Positions 15,657-24,592 of a DNA stretch of 64,000 nucleotides are shown here, piece after piece. Location of the stretch: assembly GCA_002392915.1 (NCBI GenBank), contig DGHQ01000031.1:1-64000 (forward strand), in the 5' to 3' direction. The notes beneath the pieces are model-generated. The model was not told the origin of the DNA. It saw nothing but the letters and a program-made list of their open reading frames with translations, and ran no database searches. Both the position numbers and the translations under genes were made by a program. This DNA comes from Bacteroidales bacterium UBA3844. GTDB lineage: Bacteria; Bacteroidota; Bacteroidia; Bacteroidales; Paludibacteraceae. The number at the start of each line of letters is the position of its first letter. Positions within the stretch are counted from its first letter, which is position 1.

Positions 15657-17297
15657 ATGAATATTCTCAGTAAAATATCCAATATTGTAAATCTTTATAT
15701 TCGTCAAAATTTTTTTGATGAAAATAAAGAGTCTGTGATCCTTGAATCAATGGATATTTTATTAGGGGAAAGAATTGATAATTATACCTTTGATATTTGC
15801 TCAATTGGAAACGAATCTGTTGTTGATTTAGTTCCTGCACTGGCCAAAATTAATGAAAAAAGTAACAAAAGGAAATGTGGTGGAGTTTATTATACTGATA
15901 GTGATGTTACTGATTTTATTATGGCGAATGCATTCCTGCATTTTATAAAACCTACAGAAAAAAAAGTTTGGGATTATGAAACCGCATTAAAAAAGTTAAA
16001 ACATATATCAATTCAAGAAAAAATAAAAATAATAGAGGCATCTTCGTTTGATCCAACGTGTGGAACAGGAGAGTTTTTGTTGAGTTCTTTTAGAATCAAA
16101 TCAATTATAAATGAGACTATTGGAATGTCATTCGAGAAAATGCTAGGTTCAGTATATGGTAACGATATAGACTATGTTTCTGTAGACATATCTAAGTTGA
16201 GATTATTTTTTTCTGCGATTCAAAAGAATATGCCTGATGAAGATATAATGAAATTGGCGTCTATAATTAATAAAAATTTTATAGGAAAAGATGCTGTTGC
16301 TTATGATGGGGTATCATTCGGTAAAAAAGATATAATTGTTGGAAATCCGCCATATGTTGAGTATGGTAAATACGAAGGCCAGTCCTTATATTGTTATGGC
16401 AATGTTTATGCTGACGTTCTTCATAATGCGGTAAAAATGTTGGGAGAAGACGGTGTAATGTCATTTGTAGTTCCTCTTTCTTATGTCTCTACAATAAGAA
16501 TGGGAAAGATTAGAAAACTAATAAGCTCACATGCAAACAAACAGATAGTGATAAACTTTGCTGATAGACCAGATAGTCTTTTTTCTGCTGCTCATCAGAA
16601 GTTGACAATATTATTAGCTCAAAAAGGGAATATTAACAATATTGTATTGTCATCAAGTTATAAATATTGGTATAATTCAGAAAGGGAAATGTTATTTCAT
16701 GCCATTCCATTAGAGAATACATTGATTGATAATGAAATGTATTGGCCAAAAATTGGAAATAAAATAGAATCGTCAATATTTAAGAAGTTTAAGAATTTAG
16801 AAGAACCTAATTGGCTTACAATTGATGCATTAAAAGGGAACACGGATTGTATATATATCAATACAAGAGGGTGTTTCTGGATGAAAGTTTTTTCAAAAAA
16901 TCCTCATTCTAATAGTTATATCCCATTTTTTTTACCATTAGAGAAAATACCATTTATATATTGTCTGATTAATTCAAGTTTGTTTTTTCTTTTATGGGTA
17001 ATTATATCTGATGGATGGCATGTCACAAGTAAAGAATTGTCATTTATCAAAATACCAAGGTTAATCAAAAATCAAAATATATGGGTTGATCTTAAAACAA
17101 AATTGGAAACAAAATTAGAAGAAACAAAAAAATATGTAGGCACAAAACAAGTAGAATACGAATATAAACATAAAGAATGTAAATATATTATAGATGAAAT
17201 AGACGATGAATTGGCTCGTGTCTATAACCTTTCTCAATGCCAATTGAAATATATTAAAGAGTATTCATTGAAATATAGAATGGGAGATGGCATATAA
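15657..17297 (+). CDS. N6-adenine DNA methyltransferase of the restriction operon
   Basis: 546-residue gamma-type (TaqI/Eco57I-like) adenine methylase. The SAM-binding motif I is FDPTCGTGEFLLSSF (Asp132-Gly138) and the catalytic motif IV is NPPYVEYG (Asn230-Tyr233), about 100 residues apart as expected. The C-terminal third, after about residue 330, should hold target recognition, and the end is lysine-rich and helical. No nuclease motif is visible, so it is a modification enzyme rather than a type IIG enzyme. It overlaps the next gene by 11 bases, making it the first gene of a four-gene operon. Codon use is strongly AT-rich, suggesting transfer. Confidence 0.9.
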   Translation: MNILSKISNIVNLYIRQNFFDENKESVILESMDILLGERIDNYTFDICSIGNESVVDLVPALAKINEKSNKRKCGGVYYTDSDVTDFIMANAFLHFIKPTEKKVWDYETALKKLKHISIQEKIKIIEASSFDPTCGTGEFLLSSFRIKSIINETIGMSFEKMLGSVYGNDIDYVSVDISKLRLFFSAIQKNMPDEDIMKLASIINKNFIGKDAVAYDGVSFGKKDIIVGNPPYVEYGKYEGQSLYCYGNVYADVLHNAVKMLGEDGVMSFVVPLSYVSTIRMGKIRKLISSHANKQIVINFADRPDSLFSAAHQKLTILLAQKGNINNIVLSSSYKYWYNSEREMLFHAIPLENTLIDNEMYWPKIGNKIESSIFKKFKNLEEPNWLTIDALKGNTDCIYINTRGCFWMKVFSKNPHSNSYIPFFLPLEKIPFIYCLINSSLFFLLWVIISDGWHVTSKELSFIKIPRLIKNQNIWVDLKTKLETKLEETKKYVGTKQVEYEYKHKECKYIIDEIDDELARVYNLSQCQLKYIKEYSLKYRMGDGI

Positions 17298-18402
17298 GGT
17301 TATAGATTTATTTGCTGGTTGTGGTGGCTTTTCTGTTGGTTTCGAAAGGGCAGGCTACAATATTGTAAAGGCAGTTGAATTTGATAAAGAAATTGCAAAC
17401 TCGTATTCTCATAATCATAAAAGAACAATTATGTTTGCTGATGATATCGGGAAGATTGCTGATACTGATCATTTTGAAAGAAATGAATCTGAAGTAATTG
17501 TAGGAGGCCCACCCTGTCAAGGATTTTCCATGGCTAGTTCTAGAATACGTGAAAAAAATGCATTTATGAATGATCCTAGAAATTTTCTCTTTCGTCATTA
17601 CGTGAATGTAGTTAAAATTGTGCGTCCTAAAGTGTTCTTGTTGGAAAATGTCAAGGGAATATTGTCGAAAGACAAAGGTGCAATTTTTCAAGAAATTGTA
17701 GAGACCTTTGGTAATCCAGATAATTTTGAAGGAGACAAGTACTATTTACATTACAAAGTGTGTAAAACTATTGAATTTGGCATTCCTCAAAAGAGAGAGC
17801 GAGTTGTTGTCATTGGTATACTCAACAAGGATTTCAACATAGATGAACTATTTAAGAAAACACATGATAGAATTGAAACAGACGATGCCAATTTCTTTAA
17901 CCCTGTGAGTTTAAAAGATGCAATATCTGACATTCCATCTCCTACTCAAGACGGATTCGCATTGTTAAATCCAAGTTCTTCTATATATCAAGATTATTTG
18001 AGACGAGGAAATGAAATTACTAATCATATAGCGTCGAAACATAATGTTGTCGCAATAAACAGAATGAAAAAAATTAATGTCGGTAGAAATTGGAAGGATC
18101 TAGACGAAGATATACATTCTGTCCATAGCGGAGCGTATGGAAGATTAGATTGGAATTTGCCAACAATGACAATCACAACAAGATTTGATACGCCTGCTGG
18201 AGGACGATTTATTCATCCTGAATTTAATAGGACTCTGACACCTAGAGAAGCGGCAAGGGTGCAGTCTTTCCCAGATGATTTTGAGTTTGTTGGATCAAAA
18301 TCGTCTATTTGTAAACAGATAGGAAATGCAGTTCCTCCTAAATTGGCATTCTTTTTAGCTAATCTGGTAAAGAATATTTTAGACAATGAACTGGTTGAGT
18401 GA
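17287..18402 (+). CDS. DNA (cytosine-5) methyltransferase
   Basis: 371-residue C5 methylase with the canonical order of motifs: I (DLFAGCGGFSVGFERAGY), IV with the catalytic Cys77 (GGPPCQGFSMASSR), VI (LLENVKGI), VIII (QKRERVVVIG), a short variable region with a target-recognition segment (about residues 200-290), then IX (LTPREAARVQSFPD) and X (QIGNAVPPKLAFFLANLV). It overlaps the adenine methylase by 11 bases and the McrB-like gene by 17, implying translational coupling. It presumably protects the host from the downstream McrB/LlaJI-like nuclease. Having both N6A and m5C methylases suggests an asymmetric target with different bases modified on each strand. Confidence 0.96.
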   Translation: MAYKVIDLFAGCGGFSVGFERAGYNIVKAVEFDKEIANSYSHNHKRTIMFADDIGKIADTDHFERNESEVIVGGPPCQGFSMASSRIREKNAFMNDPRNFLFRHYVNVVKIVRPKVFLLENVKGILSKDKGAIFQEIVETFGNPDNFEGDKYYLHYKVCKTIEFGIPQKRERVVVIGILNKDFNIDELFKKTHDRIETDDANFFNPVSLKDAISDIPSPTQDGFALLNPSSSIYQDYLRRGNEITNHIASKHNVVAINRMKKINVGRNWKDLDEDIHSVHSGAYGRLDWNLPTMTITTRFDTPAGGRFIHPEFNRTLTPREAARVQSFPDDFEFVGSKSSICKQIGNAVPPKLAFFLANLVKNILDNELVE

Positions 18403-20311
18403 AAAAAAATTAGAATTCTTAAAAACAGACTATAAAAGTCATCTTTGGTATATTACAAAACAGAATTGTAATTTCAGAGATCTGTGTTTTATGGCCAATA
18501 TTTTAGAATTGTGGAATGACAATCCAAATGAGCCTTTTCAAATTTTTTTTGACAGAAAGAAGAAAGAGTCTCCATTTAATGAATTCATAAATGACACTCC
18601 TCATAGAGCTTTGAAAAATTGTGAGTTCTTTGGCTTAATGAATCAAACAAATGGAGCAAAATCTGCATATTCTTCAAAGAATCTTACTAAGGCTTATTAT
18701 GAAATTAAAGAAAAATGTGAAGGAAATTTCAAATTGTTAGAACGTTACCAAAATTATATAAACAAACAAATAGAAAATATGGAGATTGCTATTGATGGAA
18801 AAACATTAAAACCTATATTATATACACTAAAAGTATTAATACTAATTGGAGACGCAACGAATGAATATTCTATAAGTGATCAAGAGTTGAAATTATTTGT
18901 TTGCACCTGCAATTCGTGGAATGATTATGTACAATCAGTGGAGTCAATTTTACGGTATAGGAATGATCCTGATTATAAAAGTCAGATAGATAAAAGATAT
19001 GAAATTGCTAATGATACTCGATTTAATTTAGTTTTTAAGAATCTTTCATATCTAAATACTGAGAAAAATAGAATTTCAATACCTAAAAATCTGGTTCGGA
19101 CAATAAAGAAAAAAGTTTTTGAATTCGAATTAGGAGAATCATTAACAGTAAATGTAATAGGAAATTTGCCCCATATTCCTCTCCAGCAAATCTTCTATGG
19201 GGCACCTGGCACTGGAAAGTCATTTTCAATCAAGAGTGTGATAGCAGAACACATGAGCATCGATGTTGATCAGGTCGATATGGAAGCTGATAATATTTTT
19301 CGCACCACATTTCATCCAGACTACGACTATGCTCAGTTTGTGGGATGCTATAAGCCAACTAAAGAGAAGAATGGGGATATCACTTATGACTTTGTCCCTC
19401 AAGTGTTTGTCAATGCTTTGGTTGAGGCTTATGGCGGAGTACAACCAGCTAAATCTTCTTCAAATACGTCTGCTACTACAGGACAAGTGGCTAATAGTGA
19501 ATCTAAAGAAGATGATTTAAATGAGGAAGATACAGTAGTAGAACAAATTGTTGAAAGTGAAGTCGAAACACAGGCCGTCAAACCTGTTTATCTTGTGATT
19601 GAGGAGATTAATCGTGGTAACTGTGCACAGATTTTTGGAGATATCTTCCAATTGTTGGATAGAGATGCTAATGGAGTCTCGGAATATTCAATAAGTGTGG
19701 ATCGTGATTTGAGAGAGTATTTGGAGAAAAACAGCCCCAATGCGATTAAAAACGGTAAAATCAAACTCCCTTCCAACTTCAATATTATCGCCACTATGAA
19801 TACTTCTGACCAATCTCTTTTCCCGATGGATTCGGCTTTTAAGAGAAGATGGGAATGGGTGCATGTGCCTATCAAAAATCAGAATTTTGATAAGGATGGC
19901 AATCAGGTTCATTTCAAAATTGTTGTAGAAAAGGGCAAGTATGAATATGATTGGAATGAATTCCAAAATGCAGTAAATATTGAAATCCAGAATAAAACTC
20001 ATTCTGAAGACAAACAGATGGGAGACTATTTTATTAAGAAAAATGTCACTTTGAATGAGTTTGTCAATAAGGTAATGTTTTATTTGTGGAATGACATCTG
20101 CAAGGAGAATTATCATACAGAGGATAATTTCTTCCGTACAGAAGATGAGAGTACAGAAGAAGAAACGGAGTTCTCTTTTGGAGAAATGATGGCAGATAAA
20201 GTCAATAAGATTAACGGGTTCATGCGTAAATTGAAAGTCAAGAATTTGATTGAGACATCCGAATCCACTGATGCTTCTGATGTTTCAACTCCAGAATCTT
20301 CAGCAGATTAA
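18386..20311 (+). CDS. McrB-like AAA+ restriction motor (LlaJI R1-like)
   Basis: 641-residue AAA+ protein of the McrB/LlaJI type. Walker A is GAPGTGKS (272-279). Then come FHPDYDYAQFVGCYKP, the Walker B-like VIEEINRGNCAQIFGDIFQLLDRD, the sensor region IIATMNTSDQSLFPMDSAFKRRW and a C-terminal lid. McrB-class proteins hydrolyse GTP and translocate DNA together with a McrC-class nuclease. The N-terminal ~260 residues match no domain I recognise and probably bind the DNA target. An acidic, Ser/Thr/Glu-rich insert lies before Walker B, around residues 350-395. The stop overlaps the next gene's ATG by one base. Confidence 0.9.
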   Translation: MNWLSEKKLEFLKTDYKSHLWYITKQNCNFRDLCFMANILELWNDNPNEPFQIFFDRKKKESPFNEFINDTPHRALKNCEFFGLMNQTNGAKSAYSSKNLTKAYYEIKEKCEGNFKLLERYQNYINKQIENMEIAIDGKTLKPILYTLKVLILIGDATNEYSISDQELKLFVCTCNSWNDYVQSVESILRYRNDPDYKSQIDKRYEIANDTRFNLVFKNLSYLNTEKNRISIPKNLVRTIKKKVFEFELGESLTVNVIGNLPHIPLQQIFYGAPGTGKSFSIKSVIAEHMSIDVDQVDMEADNIFRTTFHPDYDYAQFVGCYKPTKEKNGDITYDFVPQVFVNALVEAYGGVQPAKSSSNTSATTGQVANSESKEDDLNEEDTVVEQIVESEVETQAVKPVYLVIEEINRGNCAQIFGDIFQLLDRDANGVSEYSISVDRDLREYLEKNSPNAIKNGKIKLPSNFNIIATMNTSDQSLFPMDSAFKRRWEWVHVPIKNQNFDKDGNQVHFKIVVEKGKYEYDWNEFQNAVNIEIQNKTHSEDKQMGDYFIKKNVTLNEFVNKVMFYLWNDICKENYHTEDNFFRTEDESTEEETEFSFGEMMADKVNKINGFMRKLKVKNLIETSESTDASDVSTPESSAD

Positions 20312-22641
20312 TGAAACTTTTTTTTGAAACATACACATATAAGATTGAAGATGTGTGTCAGGCTCTGCATGTCACACAAGATGATCTGTTGTCTTGTTTC
20401 TCAGAGTCGTTGCGAAATATTGATTCTGAAAATATTTCGTTTTCTTGCGTCGGATATTTTTATTCTCCTATTATCAAAGATAGTGTCTTTATAATGCCAA
20501 AGGTGTTTCTTAATGAAAACTCCCCAAAAAAAGGAGAGACTCGCGTCTTTGCAAACGGAATACATAATGGATACCTTCCCAAGAATGTGATTGATGTCCG
20601 ATTTGGAGAAAAATGTATACTCGGTAAAGAAGATTGCGGTTTCATCATGAGTGTCTCTGTTTGGCTTTATCAATCCATTAAGAGATATGCCGAGCAAAAA
20701 GGAGGTCAAGATAATGTGATTCCTGAAGATTTACAACGAGTCGTCACGACACCGGGAGAGTCGTCTGAAACTTTATTGGACACTATTGTCACACTCATTA
20801 AATTTTATCACGACCATAGGTCGTTGTTTACTTTTATTGCCGTGAATAAACAAGGCGGATCAAATAGAGTGAATTGGAGAAAAACAATCAGTACACAAAC
20901 AGCTTTCCTTCAAAAAGGAAAACCAATATATACGACATTTGTAAACAGACAAAAGACAATAAATTTTGAAGAGGATGTGATAGTTATGTTCCTTTCTGTC
21001 ATGCACTATCTTCAAAATACATACTATTTTGGAACAATAGACAAGTCTGGATACGAACTTTATCGTTCACAAGATATTCAACGGCTTATTGATACTGGTA
21101 AGGGAGTTCGTGTGATGAAAAACATGACACGCAAATATTATGTGGACGATCTTGTGCAGTTGTGCAAACTATTACGTTTGTTCTTTGAGCAGGCGTATGA
21201 AGTGTCAACAAAACGTCATACGCCTGAAATGACGGTGGTGAAGAAGTATGAGAATGTATTTGAGAGTATGGTTGATGCTTTGATTGGTGACGACTTGCCT
21301 AAAGCATTGAAACATCTAAAAAATCAAAGAGACGGAAAAACCATAGACCATATTTATCAGGATCTCTCGCTAATCCATAACGATAACCAAATGAATATTT
21401 ACTATATCGGAGACAGTAAATATTATAAAGAGTCGACTCAGTTAGGAACTAATTCCGTCGCAAAACAGTTCACATACGCAAAGAATGTCATCCAATATTG
21501 TATTAATATTTTCAATAAGGGTGTTGACAGTAGATACCAGAAAGAAGAAGAGAACATAAAGAAAAATTTTGCTTATAGAGATGATTTGACGGAAGGGTAC
21601 AACATCACTCCAAATTTCTTTATTCACGGAAGAATTACCCCGGAAATATTGGCGGATAAAAGCAAGTCTTTTTCTGTGAATGGGCTTAAATATGATTCTG
21701 TAGATTATAGTATGGTCAATTTCCATTTTCCTAACAGACTATTTGATAGAGATACCTTGATTCTGCAAACCTACGATATTAATTTTTTATATGTCCTTTC
21801 CAATTATGTAAGTAGAAGAGACAATAAAACAGTGAGGAAATATATTAGGTCTGAATTTCGTAAAAATATTATAAAGTATATAGACGATCATTATAATATC
21901 TATCGATTTCTGGAATTCTATGATGAAGAGTCTATAAAAGAATTCATAGATGAGAATTTTAGACAGGTGATAGGAAAGGTTTATTCTATTGAGACCGGAG
22001 ATGGGTATTGTTTGATGTTGGCTCTTGAAAAAAATAACAAAGATCAATCTTTGGTTGTCTCTGACAATTCTCTAGCAATAAGAGGAAAGCAATATAAGTT
22101 GACACAGTTTAAACTGGACGACGGCAAATATCCGGAAACTTTCAAATGGTTTATTTCCGGATCGATTAATGACACAATGAAATATAGTACTTATCTGCCT
22201 TTGTTTGATATTCAGGCTGCTTGTGGAGATTTCTCTTATCAATCAGATACAGGATTAAAATGTTGGTTTAATGCTTCTGATTACAGTGGAAACTTAAACG
22301 AAGATATGTTTGTTGTCAAGGCAATTGGTGATTCTATGAATCCCAAAATCAATGATGGAGATTATTGTATATTTAAGAAATATGGTCCTGATAGTGTTAT
22401 AGGATCAAGAGAAGGAGAAATAGTGTTGGTTGAGAAATATGATTCTATCACTGAAACTAATTATGTAATTAAAGAATATCATCACGAAGGTAAGGGCACT
22501 GATGATGAAAAAATTATTTTGCATTCGTTGAATAATAAATACAAAGACATTGAATTGACGGATCAGTATGACCTAAATGATTCTATATCAGTGAAAGGCA
22601 TTTTTGTAGGGAAAATAAAGTGTCCTCTTAAAGAAGGATAG
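20311..22641 (+). CDS. LlaJI/McrC-like restriction nuclease fused to a C-terminal S24 (LexA-type) peptidase domain
   Basis: 776 residues. The first ~560 form a LlaJI-family (McrC-like) nuclease subunit with a PD-(D/E)XK-like core at IYYIGDSKYYKE (Asp368-x-Lys370). From about residue 625 the protein has a LexA/UmuD-type S24 peptidase: a cleavage-site-like AACGDF (Cys638-Gly639), the nucleophile in GDSMNP (Ser675), then a general-base lysine candidate in NYVIKEYH (Lys721). UmuD-type proteins cut themselves at Cys-Gly in this position when induced by RecA filaments. The fusion therefore suggests that DNA damage could trigger self-cleavage of the restriction subunit. It is the last gene of the operon. 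Self-cleavage is inferred; the Ser-Lys spacing (46) is longer than in LexA. Confidence 0.85.
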   Translation: MKLFFETYTYKIEDVCQALHVTQDDLLSCFSESLRNIDSENISFSCVGYFYSPIIKDSVFIMPKVFLNENSPKKGETRVFANGIHNGYLPKNVIDVRFGEKCILGKEDCGFIMSVSVWLYQSIKRYAEQKGGQDNVIPEDLQRVVTTPGESSETLLDTIVTLIKFYHDHRSLFTFIAVNKQGGSNRVNWRKTISTQTAFLQKGKPIYTTFVNRQKTINFEEDVIVMFLSVMHYLQNTYYFGTIDKSGYELYRSQDIQRLIDTGKGVRVMKNMTRKYYVDDLVQLCKLLRLFFEQAYEVSTKRHTPEMTVVKKYENVFESMVDALIGDDLPKALKHLKNQRDGKTIDHIYQDLSLIHNDNQMNIYYIGDSKYYKESTQLGTNSVAKQFTYAKNVIQYCINIFNKGVDSRYQKEEENIKKNFAYRDDLTEGYNITPNFFIHGRITPEILADKSKSFSVNGLKYDSVDYSMVNFHFPNRLFDRDTLILQTYDINFLYVLSNYVSRRDNKTVRKYIRSEFRKNIIKYIDDHYNIYRFLEFYDEESIKEFIDENFRQVIGKVYSIETGDGYCLMLALEKNNKDQSLVVSDNSLAIRGKQYKLTQFKLDDGKYPETFKWFISGSINDTMKYSTYLPLFDIQAACGDFSYQSDTGLKCWFNASDYSGNLNEDMFVVKAIGDSMNPKINDGDYCIFKKYGPDSVIGSREGEIVLVEKYDSITETNYVIKEYHHEGKGTDDEKIILHSLNNKYKDIELTDQYDLNDSISVKGIFVGKIKCPLKEG

Positions 22642-22710
22642 TAATTAATTGTAGATTATTCTTCAAAATTTGTGTGAATTTTTCAAATAGGTAGCCTTCA
22701 TACTTAGACT

Positions 22711-22748
22711 TTTTGAACGAACATTCAATTTTTTTTGAACGAACATTC
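22711..22748. promoter_or_regulatory. Tandem putative operators in the GH3-like gene promoter
   Basis: The 16-base sequence TTTTGAACGAACATTC occurs twice, at 22711 and 22733, exactly 22 bases apart, so both face the same side of the helix. The core TGAACGAACATTC(A) is an imperfect palindrome resembling TetR-family operators. The second copy overlaps the expected -33 position of the promoter. Confidence 0.55.
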
Positions 22749-22767
22749 GTATATTGTAAAAAAGTGT

Positions 22768-22775
22768 TAATTTTG
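22768..22775 (+). promoter_or_regulatory. -7 element of the GH3-like gene
   Basis: TAATTTTG lies 42 bases before the start codon and 20 bases after the second operator-like repeat. A GGGG ribosome site lies shortly before the ATG. Confidence 0.6.
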
Positions 22776-22816
22776 CCATCTGTAGACAATTAAAGAATTT
22801 AATAAAGGGGTAATAT

Positions 22817-24526
22817 ATGGCAAAATCATTTAACTCAGTACTTGCAAAATTCCTTCTTAGTGTCGCCGGTTCGATAAACAAGAAGAAATTGGTGAAGGCT
22901 TCAATGGACTGTAAGAAGTCGCAGGCTGAAACACTTAGAGCAATTCTAGATTATGCTAAAGATTCCGTCTATGGAAAAGAGCATAATTTTGCGAAGATTT
23001 TGGAGGCTACATCTGATGACGCTCTTTTCGAGGCCTACCGTCAGAATGTCAAACCAAATGATTATGAGGATTTCCGCCCATACGTAGAGAGACATAAACA
23101 TGGTGAGGAGAATGTCTTATTCCCTGGAAAACCGAAAATGTATGCCACTACTTCGGGTACGACAAGTGAGCCAAAGTGGATTCCTATCACTAACGAATAC
23201 TACAGCAACATCTATTCTAAGATGACTAAGGTGTGGCTATACTCTTTCATCGAGAACCGTCCTGATGTCTTCAATGGTAAAATCGTTTCTATTGTAGGTA
23301 AGGCTATAGAGGGTCAGGCTCCAGATGGCACACTATATGGATCTGTGTCTGGCGTGACTCAGAGAGACTGTCCGGGATTCGTGAAGAAACTTTACACTGC
23401 TCCTGCAGACGTGTTCACAATCGCCGACTACAAGGCTCGCTACTACTGCATCATGCGATTCGGTATTGAGCAGGATGTCACTCTTATTGTTACTGCTAAT
23501 CCGTCTACAATCGTTGAGATGCAGAACAATGTGAACGAGTTCTTTGATGATTACGTTGATGATATTGAAAAGGGTACAATCAGCTCGAAAATCAATATCT
23601 CAGACGAGCTCCGCCAGAAGATGTTGGCAGAGAAGAATATCAAGCCAAATCCTAAGCGTGCGGCTGAGCTACGTGAGTTGAAGGCTAAATATGGCACAGT
23701 GCTTCCTAAGCACTACTGGCCAAATCTTCAGATTCTTAACACTTGGAAGTGTGGTAACACTCGTATGTATCTCGACAAGTTTAAGAATTCTTTCCCTGAC
23801 TGCTGCTTGCACCAGGAGTTCAGCTACTTCTCATCTGAGTGCCGTGCCGGACTTGTGATGCCAGAGACTAAGGATACAAACGGTACCGTCGTTTTCCCTC
23901 ACATGCACTATTTTGAGTTTGTGGAGGAACATGATATTGACAGCGAGAACCCTAAGTTCCTTCAGCTACACGAACTTGAGTTTGGCAAGAAATATTGTCC
24001 ATATGTGACTACATGGGCAGGACTTTACCGTTATACAATGAGCGACCTTCTTGAGGTAGACGGAAAGTTCAATTCTATACCTACTCTTCATATGATTCAG
24101 AAGATCAATGGTATTGTCACTATGACGGGAGAGAAACTTCACGAGCGTCAGTTTATCTCGGCTGTTGAGGATGCTTCTAAGACTACAGGCAAGAAGCTAA
24201 AGTTCTATATCGGTTTCGCTGACATAGAAATCTCTGCATACCACTTCTACTATGAGTTTGAAGACCAGAATATTACTCAGGCTGAGGCAGATGAGTTCAA
24301 CAAAATTGTGGACGAGAATTTGAAGAAAGTCAACATTGAGTATGAGGCTAAGAGAGCCTCATTCCGTGTGAAGGATCCAATCGCTCATATCCTAGTGGAG
24401 AACTCATTCGAGAAGTTCAAGGCTCGTTGTATCGACGAGGGAGCAAGAGACGGACAGTTCAAGCTTAACATCCTGCTTCAGGATGAGAACCGTCATGCCA
24501 AGTTCAAGGATCTTGTAAAGAAATAA
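22817..24526 (+). CDS. GH3 family acyl-acid amido synthetase-like protein
   Basis: 569-residue adenylating enzyme of the GH3 family, named after plant auxin-responsive proteins and common in Bacteroidota. The ATP-binding signature is ATTSGTTSEPKWIPIT (about residues 111-126). The family-typical YTMSDLLEV and TGEKLHERQF follow in the C-terminal part. Members join carboxylic acids to amino acids through an acyl-adenylate, but the bacterial substrate is unknown. It has its own promoter with two operator-like repeats, hinting at control by an acyl-sensing repressor. A terminator-like hairpin follows, before the HAD gene. Confidence 0.9.
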   Translation: MAKSFNSVLAKFLLSVAGSINKKKLVKASMDCKKSQAETLRAILDYAKDSVYGKEHNFAKILEATSDDALFEAYRQNVKPNDYEDFRPYVERHKHGEENVLFPGKPKMYATTSGTTSEPKWIPITNEYYSNIYSKMTKVWLYSFIENRPDVFNGKIVSIVGKAIEGQAPDGTLYGSVSGVTQRDCPGFVKKLYTAPADVFTIADYKARYYCIMRFGIEQDVTLIVTANPSTIVEMQNNVNEFFDDYVDDIEKGTISSKINISDELRQKMLAEKNIKPNPKRAAELRELKAKYGTVLPKHYWPNLQILNTWKCGNTRMYLDKFKNSFPDCCLHQEFSYFSSECRAGLVMPETKDTNGTVVFPHMHYFEFVEEHDIDSENPKFLQLHELEFGKKYCPYVTTWAGLYRYTMSDLLEVDGKFNSIPTLHMIQKINGIVTMTGEKLHERQFISAVEDASKTTGKKLKFYIGFADIEISAYHFYYEFEDQNITQAEADEFNKIVDENLKKVNIEYEAKRASFRVKDPIAHILVENSFEKFKARCIDEGARDGQFKLNILLQDENRHAKFKDLVKK

Positions 24527-24549
24527 TAAGTAATTAAGGTATATTTAGA

Positions 24550-24580
24550 AAGGACGCAAGCCACACTTGCGTTCTTTCTT
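24550..24580 (+). terminator. Hairpin after the GH3-like gene
   Basis: AAGGACGCAAG and CTTGCGTTCTT form an 11-base-pair stem followed by a T-rich run (TTTCTTC), between the GH3 and HAD genes. Confidence 0.65.
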
Positions 24581-24592
24581 CATCATAAAGCA

